A stretch of DNA of 37,620 nucleotides from Balneolaceae bacterium. Lineage in GTDB: Bacteria > Bacteroidota > Rhodothermia > Balneolales > Balneolaceae. Location: NCBI GenBank assembly GCA_020832285.1, contig JAFIFB010000054.1, positions 1 to 37,620 on the forward strand, written 5' to 3'. Shown one piece after another: positions 1 through 8,172 of this stretch. Within the stretch, counting starts at the first letter, position 1, and every line of letters begins with the position of its first letter. Under the pieces are notes generated by a model. It had not been told where the DNA came from and searched no databases. It saw only the letters and a list, made by a program, of their open reading frames with translations. The translations under genes and the position numbers were made by a program.

Positions 1-428
1 TATTGAAGGGTATCCTCAGGCTTTTTTGTCACAATCCGAAAGGTGAAGAAGTAACTATTTTCCTGTTCAGGGAGAACTATTTTGCAAGCAGTTATCACAG
101 TTTTGTAACTCAGACACCAAGTGATCAGGCACTGGAGGCTCTTGAAGACACAACACTGCTTAGCATCGGCAAAACTGCTATGGATGAGCTTTACCGGCTT
201 GTGCCAAAAATGAACCTCATAACCCGGATTGTAGCCGATCAGCGTTTTATCAATTCCCAGAGAATATTCACTTCTCAGATTATGTTTACTCCTGAGGAGC
301 GATATTTACAGTTCGAAAAGGATCATGGGGATCTCCTGTTGAGAGTGCCACATCACATCATTGCTTCATTTCTCGGGATCACACCGGTGTCGATGAGCAG
401 AATCCGGAAAAGGGTCATGAAAAAATAG
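1..428 (+). CDS. Crp/Fnr-family transcriptional regulator (5'-truncated by window edge)
   Basis: The gene enters the window already in frame, so only about the last 141 residues are visible. They hold the second half of a cyclic-nucleotide-binding-type beta-roll (KGEEVTIFLF near residue 13 of the visible part, then LEALEDTTLLSI), the long dimerisation helix, and a C-terminal Crp-type helix-turn-helix (LRVPHHIIASFLGITPVSMSRIRK). This is the usual order for Crp/Fnr proteins of about 190-200 residues, so some 50 N-terminal residues lie upstream. The helix-turn-helix is the short HTH_Crp_2 form common in Bacteroidota regulators. No cysteine cluster for an Fnr iron-sulphur centre is visible, but the N-terminus is missing, so the effector is unknown. 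The gene ends at TAG 426-428 and is followed by a 117-bp spacer. Confidence 0.88.
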   Translation, partial: LKGILRLFCHNPKGEEVTIFLFRENYFASSYHSFVTQTPSDQALEALEDTTLLSIGKTAMDELYRLVPKMNLITRIVADQRFINSQRIFTSQIMFTPEERYLQFEKDHGDLLLRVPHHIIASFLGITPVSMSRIRKRVMKK

Positions 429-545
429 CCCTTTCTTATCTTTTGTTAATGGTGCCGGTCAATTCCAGTGGTAACTTTGTGTATCACTTAAAATATGAGT
501 TTTACCGCTTTAAATCACTTCACTGAAAACCATAGGAGATAATAA

Positions 546-1025
546 ATGAATATGAGAATCGATTCAGCATCACGGTTCATCTCAGCATCACCCAAGGCCA
601 TATACCAAGCATTTGCAGAGTCAGATGCTATTGAGCGATGGATTCCTCCAAATAACATGACTGGCAAAATGTTGCACTTCGACTTCCGCGAAGGGGGTTC
701 CTACCGCATTCGACTCACTTATACTGAACCCGGGCAAGGTCATGGCAAGACCTCGAAGGACTATGATGAGGTCGAAGTACGCATTACAAAGCTCGAAGAC
801 GAACAAAGAATTGAGCAAGAGATAACCTTCGAAAGTGAGGAACCAGCATTCACTGGTATTATGCGTATGATATGGACGTTTCAGTACGAAGAAAATGGGA
901 CACTCGTTTCGGTTCGGGCTGAGAACGTACCCGAGGGAATTCGGCCAAAGGACCACCAGACAGGATTGAACTCGTCCCTCGAGAATCTGGCGATTTTCGT
1001 GGAAACGGAAAGTTCGGACAGGTAA
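546..1025 (+). CDS. SRPBCC / AHSA1-like (START-fold) protein
   Basis: This 159-residue protein matches the AHSA1 (Activator of Hsp90 ATPase homologue) branch of the SRPBCC ligand-binding fold. It opens with the family's beta strand and SPKAIYQAF helix (residues 14-23). The ERWIPP segment follows at 30-35, then DFREGGSYRIRL (46-57), and a late MRMIWTFQYEENGTLVSV strand pair with a closing helix (SSLENLAIFVE). Bacterial members are single-domain cytoplasmic proteins that bind hydrophobic ligands; most have no proven function. The start is well supported by AGGAGA at 534-539, 6 nt before ATG. It is followed 32 bp later by a small outer-membrane protein on the same strand, so the two may be co-transcribed. 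The strong Shine-Dalgarno is unusual in this window. Confidence 0.85.
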   Translation: MNMRIDSASRFISASPKAIYQAFAESDAIERWIPPNNMTGKMLHFDFREGGSYRIRLTYTEPGQGHGKTSKDYDEVEVRITKLEDEQRIEQEITFESEEPAFTGIMRMIWTFQYEENGTLVSVRAENVPEGIRPKDHQTGLNSSLENLAIFVETESSDR

Positions 1026-1057
1026 AGCGAATCACACAAATCAACAGGAGTTGTAGA

Positions 1058-1627
1058 ATGAAACAACAAATTCTGACCTTTACATTTGCAGTTACAACGA
1101 TACTATTCTTTAGCCTTTCATCAGCCTCCCAAACCCAGGCACAATCCACACACGACCGCGGATTTGACATCGACATCGATCCCATCGTTTTTGCGCTGAA
1201 TGGATTCTCATTTCACGGAGGTTATATTGCCGGGGCTTATCGGTTTGACCTCGGAGTATTCGGACTGGACATCCCTGAATGGCTACATGGAAACGAAGAT
1301 TTTGACTCCTCGTTTATCGGTGCCGGCTGGAAAGTGGACCGCTTTTTTAAAGGTTATGCTGATGGTTTCTTTGCCGGTGTGGACGGCGGAGTCTCACGCA
1401 TCACCGTAACCCATACAGCCGCTGATGTAGATAAAGACCGGATTCAGTATATGCTGGGGTTACGAGGGGGGTACCGGTGGAATACCGGGCTGGGAAATCT
1501 GTTTGTAACACCCTGGATTGGCCTTGGATATACCCTTAATGCAAAAGATGTTGAGATAGAGGGAGATATTTTTGAATCCTCCTCTTTGACTCCATTCCCA
1601 ACCGTTCATATCGGATGGAGGTTTTAG
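1058..1627 (+). CDS. Small outer-membrane beta-barrel protein, function unknown
   Basis: The 189-residue product starts with a clear signal peptide (KQQ n-region, hydrophobic FAVTTILFFSLSSAS, probable cleavage after TQA at about 28). The rest alternates polar and hydrophobic residues in strands rich in Gly, Tyr and Trp (IAGAYRFDLGVFG, GFFAGVDGGVSRI, YMLGLRGGYRW, LFVTPWIGLGYTL) and ends HIGWRF, the terminal-aromatic signature of barrels inserted by BamA. Size suggests an eight-stranded barrel. I do not recognise a named family. ATG 1058 is preceded by AGGAG at 1046-1050, 7 nt away. It lies 32 bp after the SRPBCC gene and may share its transcript. Confidence 0.8.
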   Translation: MKQQILTFTFAVTTILFFSLSSASQTQAQSTHDRGFDIDIDPIVFALNGFSFHGGYIAGAYRFDLGVFGLDIPEWLHGNEDFDSSFIGAGWKVDRFFKGYADGFFAGVDGGVSRITVTHTAADVDKDRIQYMLGLRGGYRWNTGLGNLFVTPWIGLGYTLNAKDVEIEGDIFESSSLTPFPTVHIGWRF

Positions 1628-1708
1628 TACAATACTGAAATTTTACACAATGTAAATGAAATAGTATAAACTTTATGAATTGATTGGACTCTCAAAATTA
1701 GTTACTAT

Positions 1709-1724
1709 TAGACAGACTGGTCTA
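1709..1724. promoter_or_regulatory. Candidate TetR-family operator (TAGAC/GTCTA dyad)
   Basis: The 16 bp TAGACAGACTGGTCTA contain a dyad TAGAC (1709-1713)/GTCTA (1720-1724) and a tighter nested dyad AGAC-TG-GTCT (1714-1723). It resembles boxes of the LmrA/YxaF-type TetR regulators (AGACNNGTCT cores, from general knowledge). It ends 15 nt before ATG 1740 of the truncated tetR gene, an autoregulatory position. Binding is inferred only from sequence. Confidence 0.45.
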
Positions 1725-1739
1725 CACAAAAACAAACTA

Positions 1740-1919
1740 ATGATGCCCAAAATCAACGTAAAGAACCGAATTTTGAAAACAGCCGCCAGGCTTTTCCACC
1801 AACAAGGTTTCCACCAAACAGGAATTAATCAGATTATCAAAGAAGCAGAAATTGCCAGGGGATCATTATACCAGCATTTTTCAGGTAAAGATGAATTGTG
1901 TGTAGAATATTTGGAATAA
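1740..1919 (+). pseudogene. TetR-family regulator truncated after the DNA-binding domain
   Basis: From ATG 1740 (or 1743) the frame encodes 59 residues that form a complete TetR_N domain: NRILKTAARLFHQQGFHQTG, then the helix-turn-helix INQIIKEAEIARGSLYQHF and the helix-4 motif SGKDELCVEYLE. It then stops at TAA 1917-1919. Family members are about 180-220 residues, so the whole ligand-binding and dimerisation domain is missing. No convincing continuation was found in any frame up to 2063; the same frame continues 18 codons past the stop (PDESLFEKTTLDV...) before the next TAA. An in-frame upstream TTG at 1680 would place the operator inside the gene and is unlikely. It could be a decayed gene or, less likely, an expressed DNA-binding mini-protein. 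Confidence 0.65.
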
Positions 1920-2063
1920 CCAGATGAGAGCCTCTTCGAAAAAACCACCCTGGATGTAGTGTTATGTCAAAGATAAAACGTCGGGTAAGTCATCAGACGA
2001 GTTTTTCTAAAAATAAACCAATCGACCTTGCCCTAAACCAAATTAATCGTTGAGAAATGCAGC

Positions 2064-3998
2064 CTATTTATTTTTCTTTGCCCTTCTCTTTTTGATGAAC
2101 AATACAATTAATGCTGCAATGAAAAGAAGCAGTGCTACCGGCCAAATCCAAAGCGGCAGTGTGTAAGCTATTTTTAGTCGCTCTTCGGTATCCTGGTAGC
2201 GGCTCGGTATCACCGGGAGGTCGTTGGGTCCGATCTCATGTGAAAGTGTATAATCCAGAACTGCCTGCCAGACTTTCAGCTCGTTGCCATTTTTGTAAAC
2301 CACGGTGTCATCCAGTTCGACTGGATCCCCGTTTTCATCTTTCAATTCAATGGACAGATGTGGTACTACATCTCCTACAAGTGGTAAAAAGCCGGCGATA
2401 TAACGGTCGGTAACAATGTGCAGAAGCTCCTCGCTGTTTCGGCTGAGCGAACGATATTCTCCATTATCAATTTCAAGTTCAGCGCTTAATACAGCCCGGG
2501 ATGATGGAATCGGGGTCCCGGTAAAAGGTACTCGCATAAAAACGGCGCGGTTGGGGTCGTATGCCATTCTGACTCCCGAAAATTGCAGAAAGTAGGTATT
2601 ATCCATCAAGTCGGAGAGCAGCACAGAAACCTCCATTGCCCGGCGAACTTCAGCTTCGGTCACATAAAACGAAACCAGCGGATATCCCGGTTTACCGTCA
2701 TCTCCCGAGCCGAGTCCGGTGGCCGTTATCAGGTCGTAAAAAGAGATCAGGCCTTCCGACCACTCTTCTGTTCCGGGTGTGATATTTGAACGAATAGCAC
2801 CATTTGCCTGTACGGCCAGGTCTACTCTTTTACCGGTAGCCTGTTCTGCCGCAATTTTCATCGCATCGGTAATGTAATTGCCAATGGCTGTTTCAACCCG
2901 CTGGCGGCCGCCCCGTATGGCAAATGAAGATTCCGCAACAGGCTCGGTAACATTGGTGACTTGTCCGTCCGTAAGTTCAGCCACCCAGTCGTTCAGTATC
3001 GATTTATATCCGGCTACTCTTTCAGCGATCTCTTCATCTGGCTGAGTGGCGGAGTCGAGAGCCCGTAGAAAAGGAGTGTCGTTGTTGAGATTCAGAACCT
3101 CAACCCGCTGCTCATCCTCCAGCCATTCCAGTTCAAGCACACCCAGGTAATTGAGATAGCTTCCCGCCTGCACAATGACGGTTTTACCTTCAATGATCGG
3201 GTCATAAAGCGGAGTGTGGGAATGCCCGCCCACGATCACATCAATTTCGGGGACTTCCTGTGCCAGTTTTCGATCTTCATATACGCCGGAGTGGTTGACG
3301 GAGATCAGGATATCGGCGCCATCGGCGAGAAGCTGGTCTGCAGCTTTTCGGGCAGAGCGGATCGGGTCTTCAAAATTTACAGGACCGGGATTAGCTGTTT
3401 TATTGATGGCATCATCCCCCAAAAGCCCGAAAATGCCCACCTTAAGCCCGTTTGGGAGTTCTTTGATGTAGTGAGTTTTAATACCCAGGTTACTTAACGG
3501 GTGCTCGGCCGGGGGGCGGGTGTTGGTTCCAAGAATTTCGGTTCGGGATGATGCCTCAGGATAGCCGGCGGCTTTCAGGTAGTTTGCGAAAACATCCGGC
3601 CCGTAATCAAATTCGTGATTTCCTATTGTGATGGCATCATAGCCAATCTCATGAAACAGTTTCAATTCCGGTGCCATGCCTTCTTTAAGAGGCAGCCAGC
3701 CGAATGCAGGGCCGCCAAGGATGTCACCGCCTGAAAAGATCATTACCGGTTCGCTGATCTCTTCTTTTTCTTCACGTATTTGCCGGATTGCCCCTGCCAG
3801 TCTTGCAAAGCCTCCTGTGGTGGAATTTCGCATTTCGGGGTGATCATCAATGGCAGGGTGTGCAATCAGGTGTGAGTGTTCGTCATTGGTATGAAGAATG
3901 GTGAAACGGAAGCTGTTTGGCTGGTCTTGTCCAATAGCAGCCTCATGGAAAATCAATAATGTGATGAATAGTAAAAAGGGAACGTAAATTTGTTTCAC
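2064..3998 (-). CDS. Membrane-anchored 5'-nucleotidase / UDP-sugar hydrolase family protein
   Basis: The 644-residue protein has a signal peptide (cleavage near AIG-QDQ, residue 23), an N-terminal metallophosphoesterase domain and a C-terminal 5'-nucleotidase substrate-binding domain. The dinuclear-metal motifs occur in canonical order: TNDEH (D39, H41), SGGD (D92), GNHE (127-128), SVNHSG (H236) and GGHSHT (H259, H261). Enzymes of this family hydrolyse nucleoside 5'-phosphates, UDP-sugars or related phosphodiesters in the periplasm to recover nucleosides and phosphate. A single hydrophobic segment near residues 612-633 followed by KKRRAKKNK suggests a C-terminal inner-membrane anchor with a cytoplasmic basic tail, unlike soluble UshA. 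The start is GTG 3998 with no Shine-Dalgarno. It is transcribed divergently from the M14 peptidase gene. Exact substrate cannot be told from sequence. Confidence 0.9.
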   Translation of the reverse strand: MKQIYVPFLLFITLLIFHEAAIGQDQPNSFRFTILHTNDEHSHLIAHPAIDDHPEMRNSTTGGFARLAGAIRQIREEKEEISEPVMIFSGGDILGGPAFGWLPLKEGMAPELKLFHEIGYDAITIGNHEFDYGPDVFANYLKAAGYPEASSRTEILGTNTRPPAEHPLSNLGIKTHYIKELPNGLKVGIFGLLGDDAINKTANPGPVNFEDPIRSARKAADQLLADGADILISVNHSGVYEDRKLAQEVPEIDVIVGGHSHTPLYDPIIEGKTVIVQAGSYLNYLGVLELEWLEDEQRVEVLNLNNDTPFLRALDSATQPDEEIAERVAGYKSILNDWVAELTDGQVTNVTEPVAESSFAIRGGRQRVETAIGNYITDAMKIAAEQATGKRVDLAVQANGAIRSNITPGTEEWSEGLISFYDLITATGLGSGDDGKPGYPLVSFYVTEAEVRRAMEVSVLLSDLMDNTYFLQFSGVRMAYDPNRAVFMRVPFTGTPIPSSRAVLSAELEIDNGEYRSLSRNSEELLHIVTDRYIAGFLPLVGDVVPHLSIELKDENGDPVELDDTVVYKNGNELKVWQAVLDYTLSHEIGPNDLPVIPSRYQDTEERLKIAYTLPLWIWPVALLLFIAALIVLFIKKRRAKKNK

Positions 3999-4129
3999 GC
4001 GTTTTGGTATTTTTAGCAGTTACAGGTTTTCTTTATGTTTAGCCCGGATATTTTACCCAAAGTATATTTACTGTGAAATATCAGGTTTAGCTTAATATTG
4101 CATCCACAATCTACCAAAATAAATAAATC

Positions 4130-6661
4130 ATGAAAAAACAGGGTAAAGTTCTGAGTATTTTTATTTTGACTTTCCTGCTCAGTTTTCAGGCAATTGCCCA
4201 ATTGCAGTCTCCGGATGATTTTTTGGGATACGAATTGGGGGAACGCTGGACACCTCATCATAATGTATTGAATTATGTAAAACACGTTGCAGAAGAATCT
4301 GACTATGTAACAATTCACAGCTATGGCAAGACTTTTCAACAGCGGGAGCTTGTCTATCTGATTATTACAAGCCCCGATAATCACGAAAATATTGAAGAGA
4401 TCCGCCTGAATAATCTGAGGCTGACCGGTTTGGAATCGGGTAACCCGACTGAATATCAAAAAGCAATCGTCTGGCTCAGCTATAACATACACGGCAATGA
4501 AACATCGAGCAGCGAAGCAGCCATGCGAACGTTACACGAACTGGTTCGTCCCGATCATGCCGAACCCAAAGAGTGGCTTGAAAATACAGTGGTGATTATG
4601 GACCCCATGCTCAATCCCGACGGCCGCGAACGATATGTAAACTGGTTCAACCAGATGCTGGGTGTGGAGGTTAATCCGAAACCCGATGCACGGGAACATC
4701 ACGAGCCCTGGCCGGGCGGGCGTTCCAATCACTATCTTTTTGACTTGAACCGCGACTGGGCCTGGCAGGTGCAGAAAGAATCACAGTACCGATACAAGGT
4801 TTACAGGCAGTGGTTTCCGCACGTCCATGTCGATTATCATGAGCAGAATTACAACGCTCCTTACTATTTTGCACCCGCAGCAGAACCTTTCCATAAAGCT
4901 ATCACCGACTGGCAGCGTGAATTTCAGACTACCATTGGCGAAAATCATATGCGTTATTTTGATGAAGAAAACTGGCTCTACTTTACCCGTGAACGGTTTG
5001 ATCTGTTTTATCCCAGTTATGGTGATACATGGCCAACATTCCACGGGTCAATCGGTATGACCTATGAAATGCCGGGCCACAGTATGGCTGGGCTTGCTAT
5101 TCAAAAGCGTGAAGGAGATATACTTACACTCAGGCAGCGTCTGCTTCAGCACCATACCACGGGAATGTCAACAGTGGAAATTACTTCTATTCATGCAGAT
5201 CGGTTGATCGAAGAGTTCCGGCAATTCTTTGAACAGTCACAGTACGACCCCGATAGCCGTTATAAGACCTTTGTGGTGAATGCCGACAATAATCCTGACA
5301 AAATTTACAATCTGCTCAGCGATCTGGATAGGCTCAAAATTAAATATGGAAGAGCAGGTGTGCCTGCATCAGCCAGCGGATTTGATTTTAGTACGGGGGA
5401 AACAGGAAATGTGTCGTTCGGAGAGGAAGATATTATCATCAGCGCCTACCAGCCGCAGGGAAACCTGGTGCGGGTATTTTTTGAACCGGACCCCGAACTA
5501 ACCGATTCCCTTACCTACGATATCACCTCCTGGGAAGCTCACTACAGGTACGGGCTGGATGGCTATGCACTGGAAAGGCGGTTCGATCCGGCCGGAGAAG
5601 TCTCTGCTTCGGATTTTCGAAATTTTGAGGTGTCCGGCCCGGAGGAACCCTACGCGTATATCGTGAGGTGGAGGTCGATGGATGACGCCCGTTTTCTGGC
5701 TCAGATAACATCGGAAGGAGTAAAGAGCCGTTTTTCAACAGTAGATTTCGAGATTGAAGGCGAGGAGTATGAACGCGGCACTCTGATAATCACACGTAAT
5801 AATAATCCGCATATTGAAGACCGGTTTGATGAGATTATCCGCGATGCTGCACGAGAACACAGCCGTCTGCTGCACGGTACTTCCGGGGGATATGTGGCGT
5901 CCGGCTCCGATTTTGGTTCGGCAAACGTGCGATACATTGAAAAACCTGAAGTTGCAGTTCTGATCGGGGAGGGCACAGCTTCGTTGAATGCGGGAGAAAT
6001 CTGGCACTTTTTTGATTATCAGCTCGGTTATCCTGCTACCATGCTGCACACGACCTATCTGATGGATGCCGATCTGGGTAACTACAATGTGCTTGTACTT
6101 CCATCCGGCAATTATGTTAACATACTTACTGATGAAGCCATTGAAAAGATTAGTGCCTGGACCCGCGATGGTGGTACTTTGATTACCTTCGGCCAGGCCA
6201 ATTCAATTCTTGCCAGCCGCGATGGTTTCCAGATTCGTCAAAAAATGGCAGAAACCGGAGAGGAAGAGCCAACATTTGATCAGCTTCTTGAGCCGTATGA
6301 TGAGCGTACACGCCGTACTGTGAGCACACGCACTCCCGGCTCTGTATTTAAGGTCACGCTTGATAATACCCATCCGCTGGCTTATGGATATGATGAACAT
6401 TATTTTTCCCTGAAATCGGATGCCTCGGCCTATTATTATCTGGATTCCGGTGTGAATGTGGGAACTGCCCGCGAAGATGCACATCGCAGCGGATTTGCCG
6501 GTTATCGTGCTAAAGAGCAGCTCGAACATTCACTCAGTTTCGGAGTTCAGCAACACGGCTCAGGCCAGGTGGTTTACCTGACAGATAACCCGCTTTTCCG
6601 GGGTTTTTGGAAAAATGGAAAACTGATCGTGGCCAATGCGGTCTTTTTTAAAGGTAATTAA
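4130..6661 (+). CDS. Secreted M14-family zinc carboxypeptidase with C-terminal amidotransferase-like region
   Basis: The 843-residue protein has a signal peptide (cleavage near AIA-QLQ, residue 23). A peptidase M14 domain occupies about residues 30-350. The zinc pair HxxE is at H121/E124 (NIHGNETSS), the NRD substrate-binding motif at 207-209, the third zinc histidine candidate at H237 (VDYHEQ), and the catalytic glutamate candidate at E313 (MTYEMPGH). A region around residues 605-700 (VLVLPSGN, then ISAWTRDGGTLITFG) resembles the class I glutamine-amidotransferase-like fold often appended to large Bacteroidota M14 proteins; I see no catalytic Cys there, so it is probably structural. It likely trims peptides in the periplasm or outside the cell. 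The ATG follows an A/T-rich stretch without Shine-Dalgarno. It shares a 131-bp divergent promoter region with the 5'-nucleotidase. Confidence 0.9.
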   Translation: MKKQGKVLSIFILTFLLSFQAIAQLQSPDDFLGYELGERWTPHHNVLNYVKHVAEESDYVTIHSYGKTFQQRELVYLIITSPDNHENIEEIRLNNLRLTGLESGNPTEYQKAIVWLSYNIHGNETSSSEAAMRTLHELVRPDHAEPKEWLENTVVIMDPMLNPDGRERYVNWFNQMLGVEVNPKPDAREHHEPWPGGRSNHYLFDLNRDWAWQVQKESQYRYKVYRQWFPHVHVDYHEQNYNAPYYFAPAAEPFHKAITDWQREFQTTIGENHMRYFDEENWLYFTRERFDLFYPSYGDTWPTFHGSIGMTYEMPGHSMAGLAIQKREGDILTLRQRLLQHHTTGMSTVEITSIHADRLIEEFRQFFEQSQYDPDSRYKTFVVNADNNPDKIYNLLSDLDRLKIKYGRAGVPASASGFDFSTGETGNVSFGEEDIIISAYQPQGNLVRVFFEPDPELTDSLTYDITSWEAHYRYGLDGYALERRFDPAGEVSASDFRNFEVSGPEEPYAYIVRWRSMDDARFLAQITSEGVKSRFSTVDFEIEGEEYERGTLIITRNNNPHIEDRFDEIIRDAAREHSRLLHGTSGGYVASGSDFGSANVRYIEKPEVAVLIGEGTASLNAGEIWHFFDYQLGYPATMLHTTYLMDADLGNYNVLVLPSGNYVNILTDEAIEKISAWTRDGGTLITFGQANSILASRDGFQIRQKMAETGEEEPTFDQLLEPYDERTRRTVSTRTPGSVFKVTLDNTHPLAYGYDEHYFSLKSDASAYYYLDSGVNVGTAREDAHRSGFAGYRAKEQLEHSLSFGVQQHGSGQVVYLTDNPLFRGFWKNGKLIVANAVFFKGN

Positions 6662-7089
6662 GACCTAATGGGCCGCTGGAAAAAGCCATTCGCAGGCTGT
6701 TGGGAATGGGTGGCAGAACAGGAAGCTTAATGAACAACCTGCCAGAGTTTGAGCGGAGCGAAATCCTGGCAGAGTTGTGTGTTATGGAATGATTGACTTT
6801 AAGGCACTCTTTGGCTGTGTATTGCGACTCTTGCCGCATAGCGATCCCTAAGGACATGAATCCGGAAAAACACCGGTTACTCTGCCAGGTCGCTGAACAA
6901 ACAATCTCATCAATTTACCCAGAACAATTCCCGTATCTCCTTAAAATTATCGATATCGTACTAAAGGGTGTAGTTTAAAAACAATTGAGGCTGATTTATA
7001 AGATTTTGCGGTAGTCAGGTTATTCCATTTTTCGATATAGAATGGAGTTCTTTTCGTGTTGCGATATAAATCTGGACCGTTCAGATATC
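6662..7089. repeat. Repeat-bearing spacer: diverged copy of a dispersed palindromic element
   Basis: No credible gene lies in this 428-bp spacer. It contains a stem ACAACCTGCCAG (6734-6745) / CTGGCAGAGTTGT (6766-6778), perfect apart from one bulged base. A 25-bp block at 6824-6848 matches 32794-32818 with one difference. A hairpin CCGG (6862-6865)/CCGG (6873-6876) leads into a CAGGTCGCTGAA block, also shared with the 32.6-32.9 kb cluster. The order of blocks is the same in both places, so this is a diverged, partly deleted copy. The stretch 6980-7089 shows nothing specific. Confidence 0.75.
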
Positions 7090-7635
7090 TTAAAAGCGTA
7101 TATTAATTCCGAGAGCAAGCCGGTTTATATTATCGAAATGGATATCTTCGGTGCCTGTAAGCTTCGAAATTCGATACTCGATAAAGGGATTCAAAACAGG
7201 GAGTAGTGCAAATTCAGCTCCCCCAAAACCATTCCAATAAAAGCTTTCGTCCTTGTAGCTAAGAGCTACATCATCGGCACTCAGTTTGTAACGTTCCCGG
7301 CCCAGTCCCAAACCGGCATAAGGCCTGACAATACCCAGATCGAAGCCGAGTACAGCTGCCAGGCCAAAGTCGTATACATCATAATCACCCGAGATGTCAA
7401 TCCCGTCGCGGCTGATGCCGCTTGTTTCATTGAAGTAACTGAAATGCCCTCGTAAACCGATGTTCAGAACAGGAAGATTTAGTAATCCTTTTTCCAGCCT
7501 GAGGCCAAATCCTTTTTCGGGATCCTCATCTCGTATTTCGTAAGATGCACCTACCGCCCATTGGGCACTGGCCTGTTCAGAAAGAGGCATTAGCATAAAT
7601 AAAAAACCTAAAATTGTAAAAATGATCGATTTCAT
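7090..7635 (-). CDS. Small outer-membrane beta-barrel protein
   Basis: The 181-residue product has a typical signal peptide (MKSIIFTILGFLFMLMPLSE, cleavage near ASA-QW at 24). It continues as a series of amphipathic strands: WAVGASYEIRD, GFGLRLEKGL, NIGLRGHFSYF, YDFGLAAVLGF, VRPYAGLGLGRERY, FYWNGFGGAEFA, NPFIEYRIS, LALGINIRF. The closing aromatic residue and about eight strands fit the OmpA/OmpW-sized outer-membrane barrel class (OMP_b-brl). No ligand or enzymatic residues are recognisable. It stands alone, between a repeat-bearing spacer downstream and a 537-bp non-coding spacer upstream. Confidence 0.82.
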   Translation of the reverse strand: MKSIIFTILGFLFMLMPLSEQASAQWAVGASYEIRDEDPEKGFGLRLEKGLLNLPVLNIGLRGHFSYFNETSGISRDGIDISGDYDVYDFGLAAVLGFDLGIVRPYAGLGLGRERYKLSADDVALSYKDESFYWNGFGGAEFALLPVLNPFIEYRISKLTGTEDIHFDNINRLALGINIRF

Positions 7636-8172
7636 AATGGAATTTGAATCTGAGTTATGTATTTACAGGTGGATTTCAAGCTTCTTGGACAGTTTAATCT
7701 TCTACAGCTTCTAATGTTTCATATTATTTGGTAAAAACATTCTTTCAGGAAGGTACTTTATTATTTATTGCCTGATTTACGGATTCGATTCATCTGATAG
7801 CTTTCCAGCAATTATTAAAGATACTACTGTCGTGTCAATCTTAAAGTGACGGTTTAGAACTGACAGTATCTAACCGAGGTCGCTGACAGGTTTTGACCAA
7901 TATTTGATATTTGACTTAACACTACGGTACTATCTGCGAAAATCTATGTTAAGACTTTAAAAGTAAAATGGATAGAATAACTTTTTTTTACTGTGAATAA
8001 GAGATAAATAGAAAACATTGATGAAAATGCCAGGAAAAATAAAATTTCCAAATACCTTGTTTCATTAAAGCTTTTCTGTAATTTTAAAGTTGTGAATTTT
8101 TTACCTGTAGATTACAGAACTAAATCGATAATTTTTCAGTATAACATTTAAAAACAACAACATTTAGAATAA
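7636..8172. other. Long A/T-rich non-coding spacer
   Basis: These 537 bp separate the divergent barrel gene and the DUF1080 gene. No open frame of credible composition, strong hairpin or known RNA was recognised. Promoters for both genes must lie here, but I could not pick one with confidence. Confidence 0.5.

Noticed and set aside
6793-6978. 61-residue open frame inside the 6.7-kb repeat
   Set aside because: It runs through the dispersed repeat block, has no recognisable domain and no start signal.
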